A DNA stretch of 28,702 bases from an uncultured Alphaproteobacteria bacterium. Its GTDB lineage: Bacteria; Pseudomonadota; Alphaproteobacteria; Rs-D84. The translations under genes were made by a program, and so were the position numbers. The notes below the pieces were generated by a model that did no database searches, was not told where the DNA came from, and was given only the letters and a program-made list of their open reading frames with translations. Of this stretch, positions 5,731 to 13,981 are shown one piece after another (within the stretch, counting starts at the first letter, position 1; every line of letters begins with the position of its first letter). The stretch spans positions 1 through 28,702 of the forward strand of contig CAMZDE010000007.1 in NCBI GenBank assembly GCA_947305255.1. The letters run 5' to 3'.

Positions 5731-7494
5731 TTATGCGCGTTCAAACATAACGTCCAAATCAGAAATCGGTATAACCTTATACACGGGACGACCATGATTA
5801 CATTCACCGCCCCGCTCTGTCCGTTCTATATCACGCAACAGCGCGTTCATTTCGTCCATACTTAATTTGCGACCTGCGCGCACAGAATGATGACACGCGT
5901 AATTCGCCAATTTCAAATGCAATTTTTCACCCAACCGCGATGAATGTCCATACGCGCGCACTTCATCTGCGATTTCATGGAAACAATTTTCCCAATTCAA
6001 ATCCCAATCGGCCGGCTTTTCAAAAACGGCAATCGCACTATCGCCGAACGCATCAACGTGCAAGCCTGACGCCGCCAATTCATCAGAAATCATCAAAACC
6101 GCATCAACATCTTCACTTTTCAAATTCACAACAATTGGCGTCAACAGCGGTTGACGCTTAATCTCGTTCAGACGTAATTTTTCATATGTAATACGTTCAT
6201 GTGCCGCATGTTGATCAATAATTACAAAACCATCTTTGTTTTCCGCCAATATATATTTGTTATTTAATTGGCCGATTACACGCCCAAGTGGTAAATCAAA
6301 TTCCGAAACATCATTTGTTGTCGTCGTATTTTGTTCAAAATTCGGCATTGAATCAAAATCGTCCGATGGCCGTTTTCCGGCGCATACATCGGATTGCAGA
6401 TTGAAATCTTTGTGTGGTTCACATACACGTGCAAAATTATTATTAAAAAATGTTTGCCGTGGCGGAATCTGGAAATATGAATTTGAAACGCCCGAATCAG
6501 CGCCATGTATCGCGACATTTTGATTTAATGTCTGCGACAACACATCCCGCAAAGTTTTTACAAAAAACGCCCGAACATGTGTTGGTTCTAAAAAATGCAC
6601 CTCTGTTTTCGACGGCGAAACATTTACATCTACGTTTTGCACCGGCAAATCAAAATACAACGCACACAGCGGAAATTCCCGCGCATGCATCACGTCCATA
6701 TAGGCCGCACGTAACGCGGTCACTAAAACTTTATCCTTAACCGGACGACCGTTCACAAATAAATATTGATCAACCGACGAAGCCCGCCGCAACACAGGAT
6801 TCGATATAAAACCGTGTAAATGCATATCTGATGATGACGAATGCGCATCTACCTCTAACATTTGGCCGCGAACATCTTCGCCCATTACCGAAACAATGCG
6901 TTCCATCAAACTTTGCCCACGCGGAAAACGCCATTTGTTATTCAAAACAAAACCGACATCGACACGCGATAACGCCAAACGTTTAACAACATCTAAAATC
7001 GCCAATAATTCTGATTTATCAGTATGCAAAAACTTTAATCGCGCAGGCGTATTTGCAAATAAATTTTCAACCCGAATACGCGTTCCGCTTTCCCACGATG
7101 ACGGCCGAATTTCACCAGATTTAGCGTCCAGATGCCAACCGTTTTCTTCCGCCCCATTAAACGTATCAATGCCCATATCAGACACCGACGCGATTGACGG
7201 TAACGCTTCGCCCCGAAACCCCATATAATTTATATTTAACAAATCGTCACTGGGTAATTTAGATGTCGCATGGCGCAAAATACAATTTGCCAAATCAATG
7301 CGCGACATTCCGCCACCATTATCAATAACAGATATCAACGTGCGTCCGCCATCAACAACATCAATAATAATTTCGTTTGCACCAGCGTCCAGCGCATTTT
7401 CAACCAATTCTTTGACCGCGCTGGCGGGGCGTTCGACCACTTCGCCGGCTGCAATTTGATTGATTAAAAAATCAGGCAACACACGTATTGGCAT
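5731..7494 (-). CDS. mutL: DNA mismatch repair protein MutL
   Basis: Mismatch-repair ATPase that links MutS recognition to strand incision. The 587-aa product has a GHKL ATPase N-terminus with NQIAAGEVVERP, catalytic Glu29 and Asn33 (KELVENALDAG), and GFRGEALPSI. The C-terminal domain has the metal-dependent endonuclease motif DQHA-x2-E-x4-E (around residue 427) plus the ACHH and CNHGRP metal-site motifs. This is therefore a nicking MutL, as in bacteria lacking MutH. It follows greA with one base between stop and start (TAATATG). The AAGGA at the greA end serves as its ribosome-binding site, so the two genes are translationally coupled. Confidence 0.97.
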   Translation of the reverse strand: MPIRVLPDFLINQIAAGEVVERPASAVKELVENALDAGANEIIIDVVDGGRTLISVIDNGGGMSRIDLANCILRHATSKLPSDDLLNINYMGFRGEALPSIASVSDMGIDTFNGAEENGWHLDAKSGEIRPSSWESGTRIRVENLFANTPARLKFLHTDKSELLAILDVVKRLALSRVDVGFVLNNKWRFPRGQSLMERIVSVMGEDVRGQMLEVDAHSSSSDMHLHGFISNPVLRRASSVDQYLFVNGRPVKDKVLVTALRAAYMDVMHAREFPLCALYFDLPVQNVDVNVSPSKTEVHFLEPTHVRAFFVKTLRDVLSQTLNQNVAIHGADSGVSNSYFQIPPRQTFFNNNFARVCEPHKDFNLQSDVCAGKRPSDDFDSMPNFEQNTTTTNDVSEFDLPLGRVIGQLNNKYILAENKDGFVIIDQHAAHERITYEKLRLNEIKRQPLLTPIVVNLKSEDVDAVLMISDELAASGLHVDAFGDSAIAVFEKPADWDLNWENCFHEIADEVRAYGHSSRLGEKLHLKLANYACHHSVRAGRKLSMDEMNALLRDIERTERGGECNHGRPVYKVIPISDLDVMFERA

Positions 7495-7495
7495 A

Positions 7496-7966
7496 TTAAT
7501 CCTTGAACTTTACATCAATAATTTCGAATTCTTTTTCACCGTTTGGCAACCGCACAGTGCACGTATCCCCAACACAATGCCCAATCAGCGCACGTCCCAC
7601 CGGCGAAGTGCAAGATATAACCAAACGGCCATCTGATTCAATATCAGACAAAATCCGACATTCCATTTTATTGCCATCTTCGTCTTCGGTAATAACCTTG
7701 GCCCCGAAAACGACGCGATTACCCGACAAACTGTCCACATCAATAATCTGGGCATTTTCAATTACGCCCTCTATAAACTGAATACGTTTATCAATTTGAC
7801 GCTGTTTTTCTTTGGCCGCGCTATAATCCGCATTTTCAGACAAATCGCCCAAAGAACGCGCCCATTGAACAACGCGCAATATCTCTGGACGTTGATTTTC
7901 CTTTAAATCTTTCAATTCTTTGACCAAGCTATCAAAGCCTTGGCGTGAAATCGGTCTTTTTTCCAT
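7496..7966 (-). CDS. greA: Transcription elongation factor GreA
   Basis: Rescues backtracked RNA polymerase by stimulating transcript cleavage. The 156-aa protein has an N-terminal coiled coil carrying the acidic tip DLSENADYSAAKEKQ (about 41-55) and a C-terminal FKBP-like domain ending in GEKEFEIIDVKF. I start at the ATG at 7966. A TTG codon directly before it (7969) is also in reach of the GGGG Shine-Dalgarno sequence, so the start could be one codon earlier. It is the first gene of a greA-mutL unit and diverges from the LptF/G gene. Confidence 0.96.
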   Translation of the reverse strand: MEKRPISRQGFDSLVKELKDLKENQRPEILRVVQWARSLGDLSENADYSAAKEKQRQIDKRIQFIEGVIENAQIIDVDSLSGNRVVFGAKVITEDEDGNKMECRILSDIESDGRLVISCTSPVGRALIGHCVGDTCTVRLPNGEKEFEIIDVKFKD

Positions 7967-7994
7967 CAATAAATCCCCTAACTATTTTCAGATA

Positions 7995-8023
7995 ACAATA
8001 TAACATAAAATTTAATTTTGCAA
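7995..8023 (-). promoter_or_regulatory. Predicted greA-mutL promoter
   Basis: On the minus strand, TTGCAA (8018-8023), a 17-nt spacer and TATTGT (7995-8000). The -35 box is self-complementary and is also the -35 box of the divergent LptF/G promoter. Confidence 0.55.
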
Positions 8024-8046
8024 TTATGATTTCAAACTATTATACT
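8018..8046 (+). promoter_or_regulatory. Predicted promoter of the lptF/G-xerD operon
   Basis: TTGCAA (8018-8023), a 17-nt spacer and TATACT (8041-8046). The start codon lies eight bases after the -10 box, so the mRNA should be leaderless or nearly so. Confidence 0.65.
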
Positions 8047-8054
8047 ATGATATT

Positions 8055-9122
8055 ATGCATATATTAAAACCGACTGTTTTGACCAGATTTTTAATCCGCC
8101 GCTTTTTCAGCAGTTTCTTGCTGGTAATGCTGACGGTGTGTGGGATTATATTCGCAGTGACATTTGTCGAACGCCTATCATCAAATCCGACGGCGTATGC
8201 AACATTGATTGACGCGTGGGTTCGTTTATTGGAATATATCCCGCTGTTTTTGCCATTGGCCGTGTTTATGGGAACCCTGCTCGCGTTTTATAATTTAACA
8301 AAATCATCTGAATTGGTAATTATTTCTGGCGGTGGATTGTCACCATATCAAATCGCCTTTCCGTTTTTAATAGGCGCGTTTATCGTCGGCACAATCGCAT
8401 CTGTTTTGGTAAATCCGTATTCTGTGAATCTGGCAACACGCAATTTAACCAATCATCAATTAGAATTAATAGATAACGCAATATGGCTACGCGAAACGTC
8501 TGAAAACGGATTTTTGACAATTCGGTCCAACGGATTACATATAACAAACGATAAAAATATCGTATTCGATAAAACGACTATATTTATCCAAGACACCGAT
8601 TTCAAATTAATTGAACGCGTTATATCTGATGATGCGGTATTGTCTGATTCGGGTTTGGATATCGCGCGCGCAACAATTATAAATGCAGACGGCACAACAA
8701 ATTCAGGCGAAAAACATCTGGAAACAAAATTAACACCGCAAACCGTATTAGATAGATATTTACGTCCCGACCAGATTTCTTTCTGGAAATTACCTAAATT
8801 CATTCACAAGATGGAATCTATCGGGGTATTGGTTCGTGGACATTTGGTTCAATTTTGGACATTGTTGTTTTTACCATTGACAATGATGGCGATGGTTATG
8901 TTGGGAATCGCGTTTTCGCAAACGAAACAGCGTCGCAATTATAGTTTTGGCGTCAAATTCAGCCTTGGGATTTTAACATGTTTCGCATTATATTTTATTG
9001 TGAATTTGTTCAAAGCCTTGGGAACCACAGGCGCGCTGCCACCAATGATTGCTATCGTCGCACCACAAATTTTAATTATCGTTGGCGCATGTATGTTCAT
9101 AACCAGTTTTGACACAATCTGA
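8055..9122 (+). CDS. LptF/LptG-family lipopolysaccharide export permease
   Basis: Inner-membrane permease subunit of the Lpt system that extracts lipopolysaccharide for transport to the outer membrane. The 355-aa protein (YjgP/YjgQ family) has a short N-terminus before TM1 and TM2 (about 15-35 and 60-80), TM3 (about 100-120), a large periplasmic beta-jellyroll region (about 125-260), then three C-terminal TM segments (about 270-350). The VERLSS element after TM1 leans towards LptG, but I cannot separate LptF from LptG here and no partner permease is next to it. There is no Shine-Dalgarno sequence, and the ATG lies eight bases after the -10 box. It heads an operon with a tiny membrane protein, xerD and a J-domain protein. 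Confidence 0.9.
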   Translation: MHILKPTVLTRFLIRRFFSSFLLVMLTVCGIIFAVTFVERLSSNPTAYATLIDAWVRLLEYIPLFLPLAVFMGTLLAFYNLTKSSELVIISGGGLSPYQIAFPFLIGAFIVGTIASVLVNPYSVNLATRNLTNHQLELIDNAIWLRETSENGFLTIRSNGLHITNDKNIVFDKTTIFIQDTDFKLIERVISDDAVLSDSGLDIARATIINADGTTNSGEKHLETKLTPQTVLDRYLRPDQISFWKLPKFIHKMESIGVLVRGHLVQFWTLLFLPLTMMAMVMLGIAFSQTKQRRNYSFGVKFSLGILTCFALYFIVNLFKALGTTGALPPMIAIVAPQILIIVGACMFITSFDTI

Positions 9123-9136
9123 CAAGGGATTTCAAA

Positions 9137-9271
9137 ATGCCATTTTATAAGAAAAAGAAAACAAATTTCAAAAAATATTTTGCATACATAATCACAATTG
9201 TATTGTTGATATTGATGATAATATCGTTTTCACCGAACCCTGAAATGACAGAAATAATCTTATTCCCATGA
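9137..9271 (+). CDS. Small single-span membrane protein (44 aa)
   Basis: Short ORF between the LptF/G gene and xerD. The product has a strongly basic N-terminus (FYKKKKTNFKKYF), one hydrophobic span (AYIITIVLLILMIISF, about residues 16-31) and a short tail. By the positive-inside rule the N-terminus would be cytoplasmic. Support comes from an AAGGG Shine-Dalgarno sequence before the ATG, an ATGA overlap with the xerD start, and a position filling the gap between two genes on the same strand. I know no family for it. The overlap suggests that its translation drives xerD translation. Confidence 0.65.
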   Translation: MPFYKKKKTNFKKYFAYIITIVLLILMIISFSPNPEMTEIILFP

Positions 9272-10131
9272 ACTATATAGATTTATTTTTGGAAGCATTA
9301 AGTTCAGAAAAAGGACGCAGCAAACAAACATTGGCGGCGTATGAATCTGATTTGAATTCTGCCCAAGAAAAAATCGGAGATTTATTACACGCATCAGACG
9401 ACGACATACAAAAATACCTGTCCAACCTTGATGAAAAACCATCGTCTATTGCGCGCAAGGCCAGCACGTTACGTAGTTTCTATAAATTTTTAATGTTAGA
9501 AAAAATCATAACAAAAAATCCAACAACCAATCTGGAATTACCCAAACGCGAACGCGCATTACCGAAATATTTAAGTCCGCACGAAATAGAACTATTAATA
9601 TCATCGGCCGGTGATATAAAAACATCTGTGCGGTTGCGGTGTATGATTGAATTGCTATATGCATCGGGATTACGTGTATCTGAATTATGCGAATTACCAA
9701 TTACCGCAAATTTGGGTGACCGCCTGTTAATCCATGGCAAAGGTGCCAAAGAAAGATTTGTCCCCATGCACGAAGGCGCACAACACGCCCTGCATAAATG
9801 GTTGGAATATCGTGGTGACATTGATTCAAAATATGTTTTTCCGACTAATTCTAAGGCCGGACATATAACACGCGACGGTTTTTTCAAAATATTAAAAAAA
9901 TGCGCTGTGTTGGCCGGCATAGAACCCAATCGCGTCACACCACACGTTCTGCGACATTCATTTGCATCGCACCTATTAGCGGGTGGCGCAAATTTGCGCG
10001 CGATACAAACTATGTTAGGTCACGAAGATATTTCAACAACACAAATATATACTCACGTTATGCCAGAACAATTGTGCGACACGGTCAAATCGGCGCACCC
10101 ATTGGCACACGACGAATTCAAGGATATATAA
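9268..10131 (+). CDS. xerD: Site-specific tyrosine recombinase XerD
   Basis: With XerC, it resolves chromosome dimers at dif under FtsK control. The 287-aa protein has the N-terminal SAM-like core-binding domain (about 1-88) and a catalytic domain with the full active-site set: Arg136 (ASGLRVSEL), Lys158 (HGKGAKER), His226 and Arg229 (TPHVLRHSFASHLL), His252 (LGHEDISTTQIYTHV) and nucleophile Tyr261. All are intact. The ATG at 9268 overlaps the stop of the 44-aa gene. I favour XerD over XerC because of the overall pattern and the short spacing to the C-terminus, but swapping the two names remains possible. Confidence 0.9.
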   Translation: MNYIDLFLEALSSEKGRSKQTLAAYESDLNSAQEKIGDLLHASDDDIQKYLSNLDEKPSSIARKASTLRSFYKFLMLEKIITKNPTTNLELPKRERALPKYLSPHEIELLISSAGDIKTSVRLRCMIELLYASGLRVSELCELPITANLGDRLLIHGKGAKERFVPMHEGAQHALHKWLEYRGDIDSKYVFPTNSKAGHITRDGFFKILKKCAVLAGIEPNRVTPHVLRHSFASHLLAGGANLRAIQTMLGHEDISTTQIYTHVMPEQLCDTVKSAHPLAHDEFKDI

Positions 10132-10133
10132 AA

Positions 10134-10634
10134 ATGATAAAAAAATGTGATCATTTGGGCTGTACTAAGGCCGGCATATGCCGCGCCCCAAAAACACGTG
10201 ATTTAAAAGAATATTGGTGGTTCTGCAAAGAACACGCGGCCGAATACAATAAAAATTGGAATTATTACGCAAATATGTCACCTGACGAAATCGACGCAGA
10301 ATGGGAACGCGAAACATTTGGTATCGCAGAGAAAGACAAAGAACGCGTTAATCGTGACGAAGCAGACTATGTAAAATTCATCAATGATTTTTTATCAGGC
10401 CGTTCGACATTTGATAAAATGCCACCTAAAAAGACGGTTTCTTCGACGATTACATCGGCATTTCGTGTGTTTGATTTGCCTATTACTGCATCATGGAAAG
10501 AAATCGGTGCAAAATACCGCGCTTTGGCAAAAAAATACCATCCTGATACAACTAAAAACAAAGATTCAGGAACCGCGGAATTTACCCGTATTACGTCTGC
10601 ATATGACACATTAAAGAAATATTTTAAAAAATAA
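10134..10634 (+). CDS. J-domain (DnaJ-like) protein with a Cys/His-rich N-terminus
   Basis: Putative Hsp70 co-chaperone. The 166-aa protein has an N-terminal Cys/His cluster (Cys5, His8, Cys10, Cys16, Cys31, His34) and the motif YWWFCKEHAAEYNKNWNYY, a pattern seen in a family of alphaproteobacterial DnaJ-domain proteins. The C-terminal J domain (about 110-166) has HPD at 136-138. It lacks the G/F linker and zinc fingers of true DnaJ. The frame is open upstream inside xerD. The ATG at 10134, two bases after the xerD stop, fits the family N-terminus. Metal binding by the Cys cluster is inference. Confidence 0.85.
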   Translation: MIKKCDHLGCTKAGICRAPKTRDLKEYWWFCKEHAAEYNKNWNYYANMSPDEIDAEWERETFGIAEKDKERVNRDEADYVKFINDFLSGRSTFDKMPPKKTVSSTITSAFRVFDLPITASWKEIGAKYRALAKKYHPDTTKNKDSGTAEFTRITSAYDTLKKYFKK

Positions 10635-10653
10635 GAATTTTCCTATTTTATGT

Positions 10654-10681
10654 TTGCAAGGGGCGTTTTTTATGCTATGAT
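10654..10681 (+). promoter_or_regulatory. Predicted trxB promoter
   Basis: TTGCAA (10654-10659), a 16-nt spacer and TATGAT (10676-10681), with the gene's AAGGAAAG Shine-Dalgarno sequence about 25 bases downstream. Confidence 0.55.
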
Positions 10682-10713
10682 TTTTCGGCAATAAGATAAA
10701 ATTAAGGAAAGAA

Positions 10714-11610
10714 ATGTACGACGTTATTATTTTAGGTTCTGGCCCCGCAGGATTAACCAGCGCAATATATTGTGGCCGCGCAAAAAAAACAGTTTTGGTT
10801 TTGGCAGGCGAAACATTTGGTGGTCAAACCAGTGAGATTGCACAAATTGAAAATTATCCAGGTTGGAACGGTTCTGGTATGGAATTAATCCAATTTATGA
10901 AAAAACAGGCTGAATCTTTCAACGCAAAATTTGAATTCACATCGGCAACAAATATAAAATTTAATGACGATGGCACATATAGTGTTATTTGCGACAACAA
11001 AAAAACATTTGATTCAAAAACCGTTATATTGGCAACGGGTGCACGCGCACGCAGATTGGACATCGATGGGGCGTCTGAATTTTTTGGACACGGCGTATCA
11101 TATTGCGCAACATGTGACGGATTTTTCTATTCGGGACGTGACGTATTGGTAATTGGGGGTGGAAACGCTGCATTAAATGACGCACTGTATTTATCAGACG
11201 TCGCACGCAGTGTTAAAATTATTTATCGCAAACCGTCATTCACACGGGCCGAAGCAATCATTCGTGATCGCGTTCTGGAAAAACCGAATATAGAATGTGT
11301 ATATAACACCGAATTAAAATCTATTGCCAAAGCGGCCGATTCTGATAGATTGATTGCAACAACCACAACGGGTGACAAAATCGAATGCGATGGAATATTT
11401 GTCGCAATTGGCCACGAAGCGAACACCGATTACCTGACTGAAACAATCAAACGCGACGATATGGGACGCATCGATTCAAATGATTTGCCAAACGGAATGT
11501 TTGTTGCGGGGGACGTCAAAAGCAATATACAAATGCAAATTGCGACTGCGGTCGGTACCGGATGCAGCGCGGGAATGTTGGCAATTAAATATCTGAATTC
11601 CATGGAATAA
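10714..11610 (+). CDS. trxB: Thioredoxin-disulfide reductase
   Basis: NADPH-dependent flavoenzyme that reduces thioredoxin in the cytoplasm. The 298-aa protein has the FAD-binding GSGPAG (8-13), the redox-active pair in CATC (Cys131 and Cys134), the NADPH-binding GGGNAA (148-153) and the C-terminal FAD motif GMFVAGDV. It is slightly shorter than the usual 310-320 residues but complete in all motifs. It has a clear AAGGAAAG ribosome-binding site and its own promoter. The small unknown gene follows 13 bases later and is probably co-transcribed. Confidence 0.96.
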   Translation: MYDVIILGSGPAGLTSAIYCGRAKKTVLVLAGETFGGQTSEIAQIENYPGWNGSGMELIQFMKKQAESFNAKFEFTSATNIKFNDDGTYSVICDNKKTFDSKTVILATGARARRLDIDGASEFFGHGVSYCATCDGFFYSGRDVLVIGGGNAALNDALYLSDVARSVKIIYRKPSFTRAEAIIRDRVLEKPNIECVYNTELKSIAKAADSDRLIATTTTGDKIECDGIFVAIGHEANTDYLTETIKRDDMGRIDSNDLPNGMFVAGDVKSNIQMQIATAVGTGCSAGMLAIKYLNSME

Positions 11611-11623
11611 AAAAGGAATAAAA

Positions 11624-11950
11624 GTGTCACGACAAAAATTATCAGATGTAAAACAGACCATATTAAATATATTATCAGATTCAAAATCCAGCGTATCGGA
11701 AATCGGATCGTATGCACCGCATATAAAAAATAATGAAAAAATCTTTGCGATATTCCGTGATAATACAAATCGTTTTGCTGATTTTTCTGTGCAATATATT
11801 ACTGACAAAATAATCTGCTATGAAATCAGATTTGATTATAATAAAAAGATTTCACGCATCGCATTCCCAAAGGCACGATTTCATCGCCCTGGGGTTCGCG
11901 ATATGCTGGAAATACATACTGCGGTATCATTAAAAACCCTATCGAGATAA
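11624..11950 (+). CDS. Conserved-looking small protein of unknown function (108 aa)
   Basis: I do not recognise this protein. It is 108 aa, basic, with no signal peptide or membrane span. The N-terminal part reads as helical (VKQTILNILSDSKSSVSEIGSY), with a likely beta-rich middle (DFSVQYITDKIICYEIRFDYN). The start is GTG at 11624, supported by AAGGA seven bases upstream and by its tight spacing to trxB. A terminator follows its stop directly, so it looks like the last gene of a trxB transcription unit. Confidence 0.65.
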   Translation: MSRQKLSDVKQTILNILSDSKSSVSEIGSYAPHIKNNEKIFAIFRDNTNRFADFSVQYITDKIICYEIRFDYNKKISRIAFPKARFHRPGVRDMLEIHTAVSLKTLSR

Positions 11951-11977
11951 AAAAACGCACAATCGGGCGTTTTTTTT
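11951..11977 (+). terminator. Terminator after the trxB unit
   Basis: AAAAACGC (11951-11958) and GCGTTTTT (11967-11974) pair around an 8-nt loop and run into a T-tract. The GC core is short (three pairs), so its strength is uncertain. Confidence 0.6.
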
Positions 11978-12031
11978 ATAAGCAATCAAACCAACACCAA
12001 ACATATCTCTTGTCAATTTTTTAAATATAAT

Positions 12032-12060
12032 TTGTTGAAATTTGAAAAATATAGTATAAT
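12032..12060 (+). promoter_or_regulatory. Predicted typA promoter
   Basis: TTGTTG (12032-12037), a 17-nt spacer and a perfect TATAAT (12055-12060). TTGAAA boxes at 12035 and 12042 are also present but at poor spacing. The expected leader is about 37 nt. Confidence 0.55.
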
Positions 12061-12104
12061 CTATTGTTTTGTGAAAAAAATCTGACAACCAAAAGATAAG
12101 AAAA

Positions 12105-13949
12105 ATGAAAATACGTAATATTGCAATTATCGCACACGTTGACCATGGAAAAACAACATTGGTCGATAACATGTTGAAACAGGCGGGAACTTTCCGCGAA
12201 AACGAACACGTTGAAGACCGCGTCATGGACAGTGGTGATATCGAACGCGAACGTGGAATTACTATATCTGCGAAACCAACATCTATTCAATGGGGCGAAT
12301 ATAAAATCAATATCGTTGACACCCCTGGGCACGCTGATTTTGGTGGCGAAGTAGAACGTATTTTATCTATGGTTGACGGTGTCGTGCTTTTGGTCGATAG
12401 TGCCGAAGGCCCGCTGCCTCAAACGAAATTTGTGTTGTCTAAGGCATTAAAATTAAACCTGCGCCCTATTGTTTGCATAAACAAGATAGACCGCGGTGAC
12501 GCCCGTCCAGATGAGGTTTTAAACGAAACATTTGACCTGTTCGATAAATTGGGCGCAACAGATTCACAACTTGATTTTCCATATCTTTATGCATGCGGTC
12601 GCGACGGTTGGGCAATTCGTGATTTGAAAGATATCGATAATCCAAACAAAGATTTAACCCCCCTGTTCCAATTGATTGTTGACCATGTGCCGGCACCGGA
12701 TTGTAATGGCACACGTTGCCAAATCGATGCACCATTTACAATGTTGGCAACCACATTGGAAGCGGACCCTTACGTCGGACGTATTTTGACCGGAAAAATT
12801 GAATCAGGCACTGTGCGTGTCGGCCAAAGCGTCAAGGCTATAAATATGAAGGGTGAATTTATAGAAAACGCCAAAATTACAAAAATTATTGAACATCAGG
12901 GCGTGACTAAGGTTTCACGTGAAAGCGCGTCCGCAGGCGACATTGTTGTTATCGCCGGATTTTCTAAGGCGACTGTGGCGGACACATTATGTGATCCATC
13001 GGTTAACGAACCGATTCCCGCAATGCCGATTGACCCACCAACCTTGACCATGACATTCTTTGTGAACACATCACCATTGGCAGGACAAAGCGGTAAAAAA
13101 TTAACATCGCGTATGATTGGCGAAAGATTATTCCGCGAAGCCGAAACAAACATCGCCCTGCGCGTCACACAAAGCGCGAACAACGAAGCGTTTGAAGTAT
13201 CTGGCCGCGGTGAATTACAGTTGGGTATTTTAATTGAAACAATGCGTCGCGAAGGATTTGAATTGTCTGTATCTCGTCCACGCGTTGTTATGAAAACCGA
13301 TGAAAATGGCGAAAAATTAGAACCAATCGAAGAAGTCGTCATTGACGTTGATGATGAATTCAGTGGCGTCGTTATTGAAAAAATGACTAAACGCAAAGCG
13401 ACAATCACTGAAATGAAACCGTCAGGCATCGGTAAAACCCGTATCGTATTTTCTGCGCCGTCGCGCGGTTTAATCGGATATCTATCTGAATTCAGAACCG
13501 ACACACGTGGCACAGGTATTATGAACCGCGTCTTTGATAAATATGATTTATATCGTGGTCCAATTTCACAATATCGTCCTGGGGTTTTGGTATCTATGGA
13601 AGCGGGTGCCACAACAACATATGCATTGCACAATTTAGAACCACGCGGCGTTTTGTTTGTTGGCCCCCAGGTTGAAGTCTATTCTGGAATGATTGTCGGC
13701 GAACATAGCAAAGAAAACGATATAGAGGTTAATCCGGTTCGTGGCAAACAGTTAACCAATGTGCGTTCTGTGACTGCCGATGAAAAATTGTTCTTGGCCC
13801 CGCCGCGCAAAATGTCTTTGGAAGAAGCTTTGTCATATATCCAAGATGACGAATTGGTAGAAGTAACACCCGCAACAATTCGTTTGCGCAAAAAAGAACT
13901 GGATAGTGGCAAACGAAAGAAAGCGTATCGTTTCGCCGAAACAGACTAA
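12105..13949 (+). CDS. typA: Ribosome-associated GTPase TypA/BipA
   Basis: Translational GTPase of the EF-G class that acts in 50S assembly and stress adaptation. The 614-aa protein has the P-loop AHVDHGKT (10-17), the RGITI switch I motif, DTPGH with ADFGGEVER, and NKID in domain I. A beta-barrel domain II (about 205-300), EF-G-like domains III and V, and the TypA-specific C-terminal domain (with GVLFVGPQVEVYSGMIVGEH) follow. Length and motifs are normal. A weak A/G-rich ribosome-binding site precedes the ATG, and a strong terminator follows. Confidence 0.97.
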   Translation: MKIRNIAIIAHVDHGKTTLVDNMLKQAGTFRENEHVEDRVMDSGDIERERGITISAKPTSIQWGEYKINIVDTPGHADFGGEVERILSMVDGVVLLVDSAEGPLPQTKFVLSKALKLNLRPIVCINKIDRGDARPDEVLNETFDLFDKLGATDSQLDFPYLYACGRDGWAIRDLKDIDNPNKDLTPLFQLIVDHVPAPDCNGTRCQIDAPFTMLATTLEADPYVGRILTGKIESGTVRVGQSVKAINMKGEFIENAKITKIIEHQGVTKVSRESASAGDIVVIAGFSKATVADTLCDPSVNEPIPAMPIDPPTLTMTFFVNTSPLAGQSGKKLTSRMIGERLFREAETNIALRVTQSANNEAFEVSGRGELQLGILIETMRREGFELSVSRPRVVMKTDENGEKLEPIEEVVIDVDDEFSGVVIEKMTKRKATITEMKPSGIGKTRIVFSAPSRGLIGYLSEFRTDTRGTGIMNRVFDKYDLYRGPISQYRPGVLVSMEAGATTTYALHNLEPRGVLFVGPQVEVYSGMIVGEHSKENDIEVNPVRGKQLTNVRSVTADEKLFLAPPRKMSLEEALSYIQDDELVEVTPATIRLRKKELDSGKRKKAYRFAETD

Positions 13950-13981
13950 AAAAAACACCCGCCGTTTGGCGGGTAATTTTT
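13950..13981. terminator. Bidirectional terminator between typA and the glycan locus
   Basis: ACCCGCC (13957-13963) and GGCGGGT (13968-13974) around GTTT, with AATTTTTTT on the plus side and a run of A residues giving a T-tract on the minus side. It serves both typA and the convergent family-61 glycosyltransferase gene. Confidence 0.85.

Noticed and set aside
5438..5807. In-frame upstream extension of secreted-protein gene B into mutL
   Set aside because: The frame is merely open. The strong GGGAGG Shine-Dalgarno sequence, the signal peptide at 5438 and the parallel with copy A place the start there.
9900..10133. Long N-terminal extension of the J-domain protein overlapping xerD
   Set aside because: The extension reads the xerD 3' end out of frame with no domain-like sequence, and the family N-terminus starts at 10134.
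12896..13633. 245-codon minus-strand ORF inside typA
   Set aside because: typA is complete and clearly conserved in the plus frame. The antisense frame is open because of codon bias and has no start signals.
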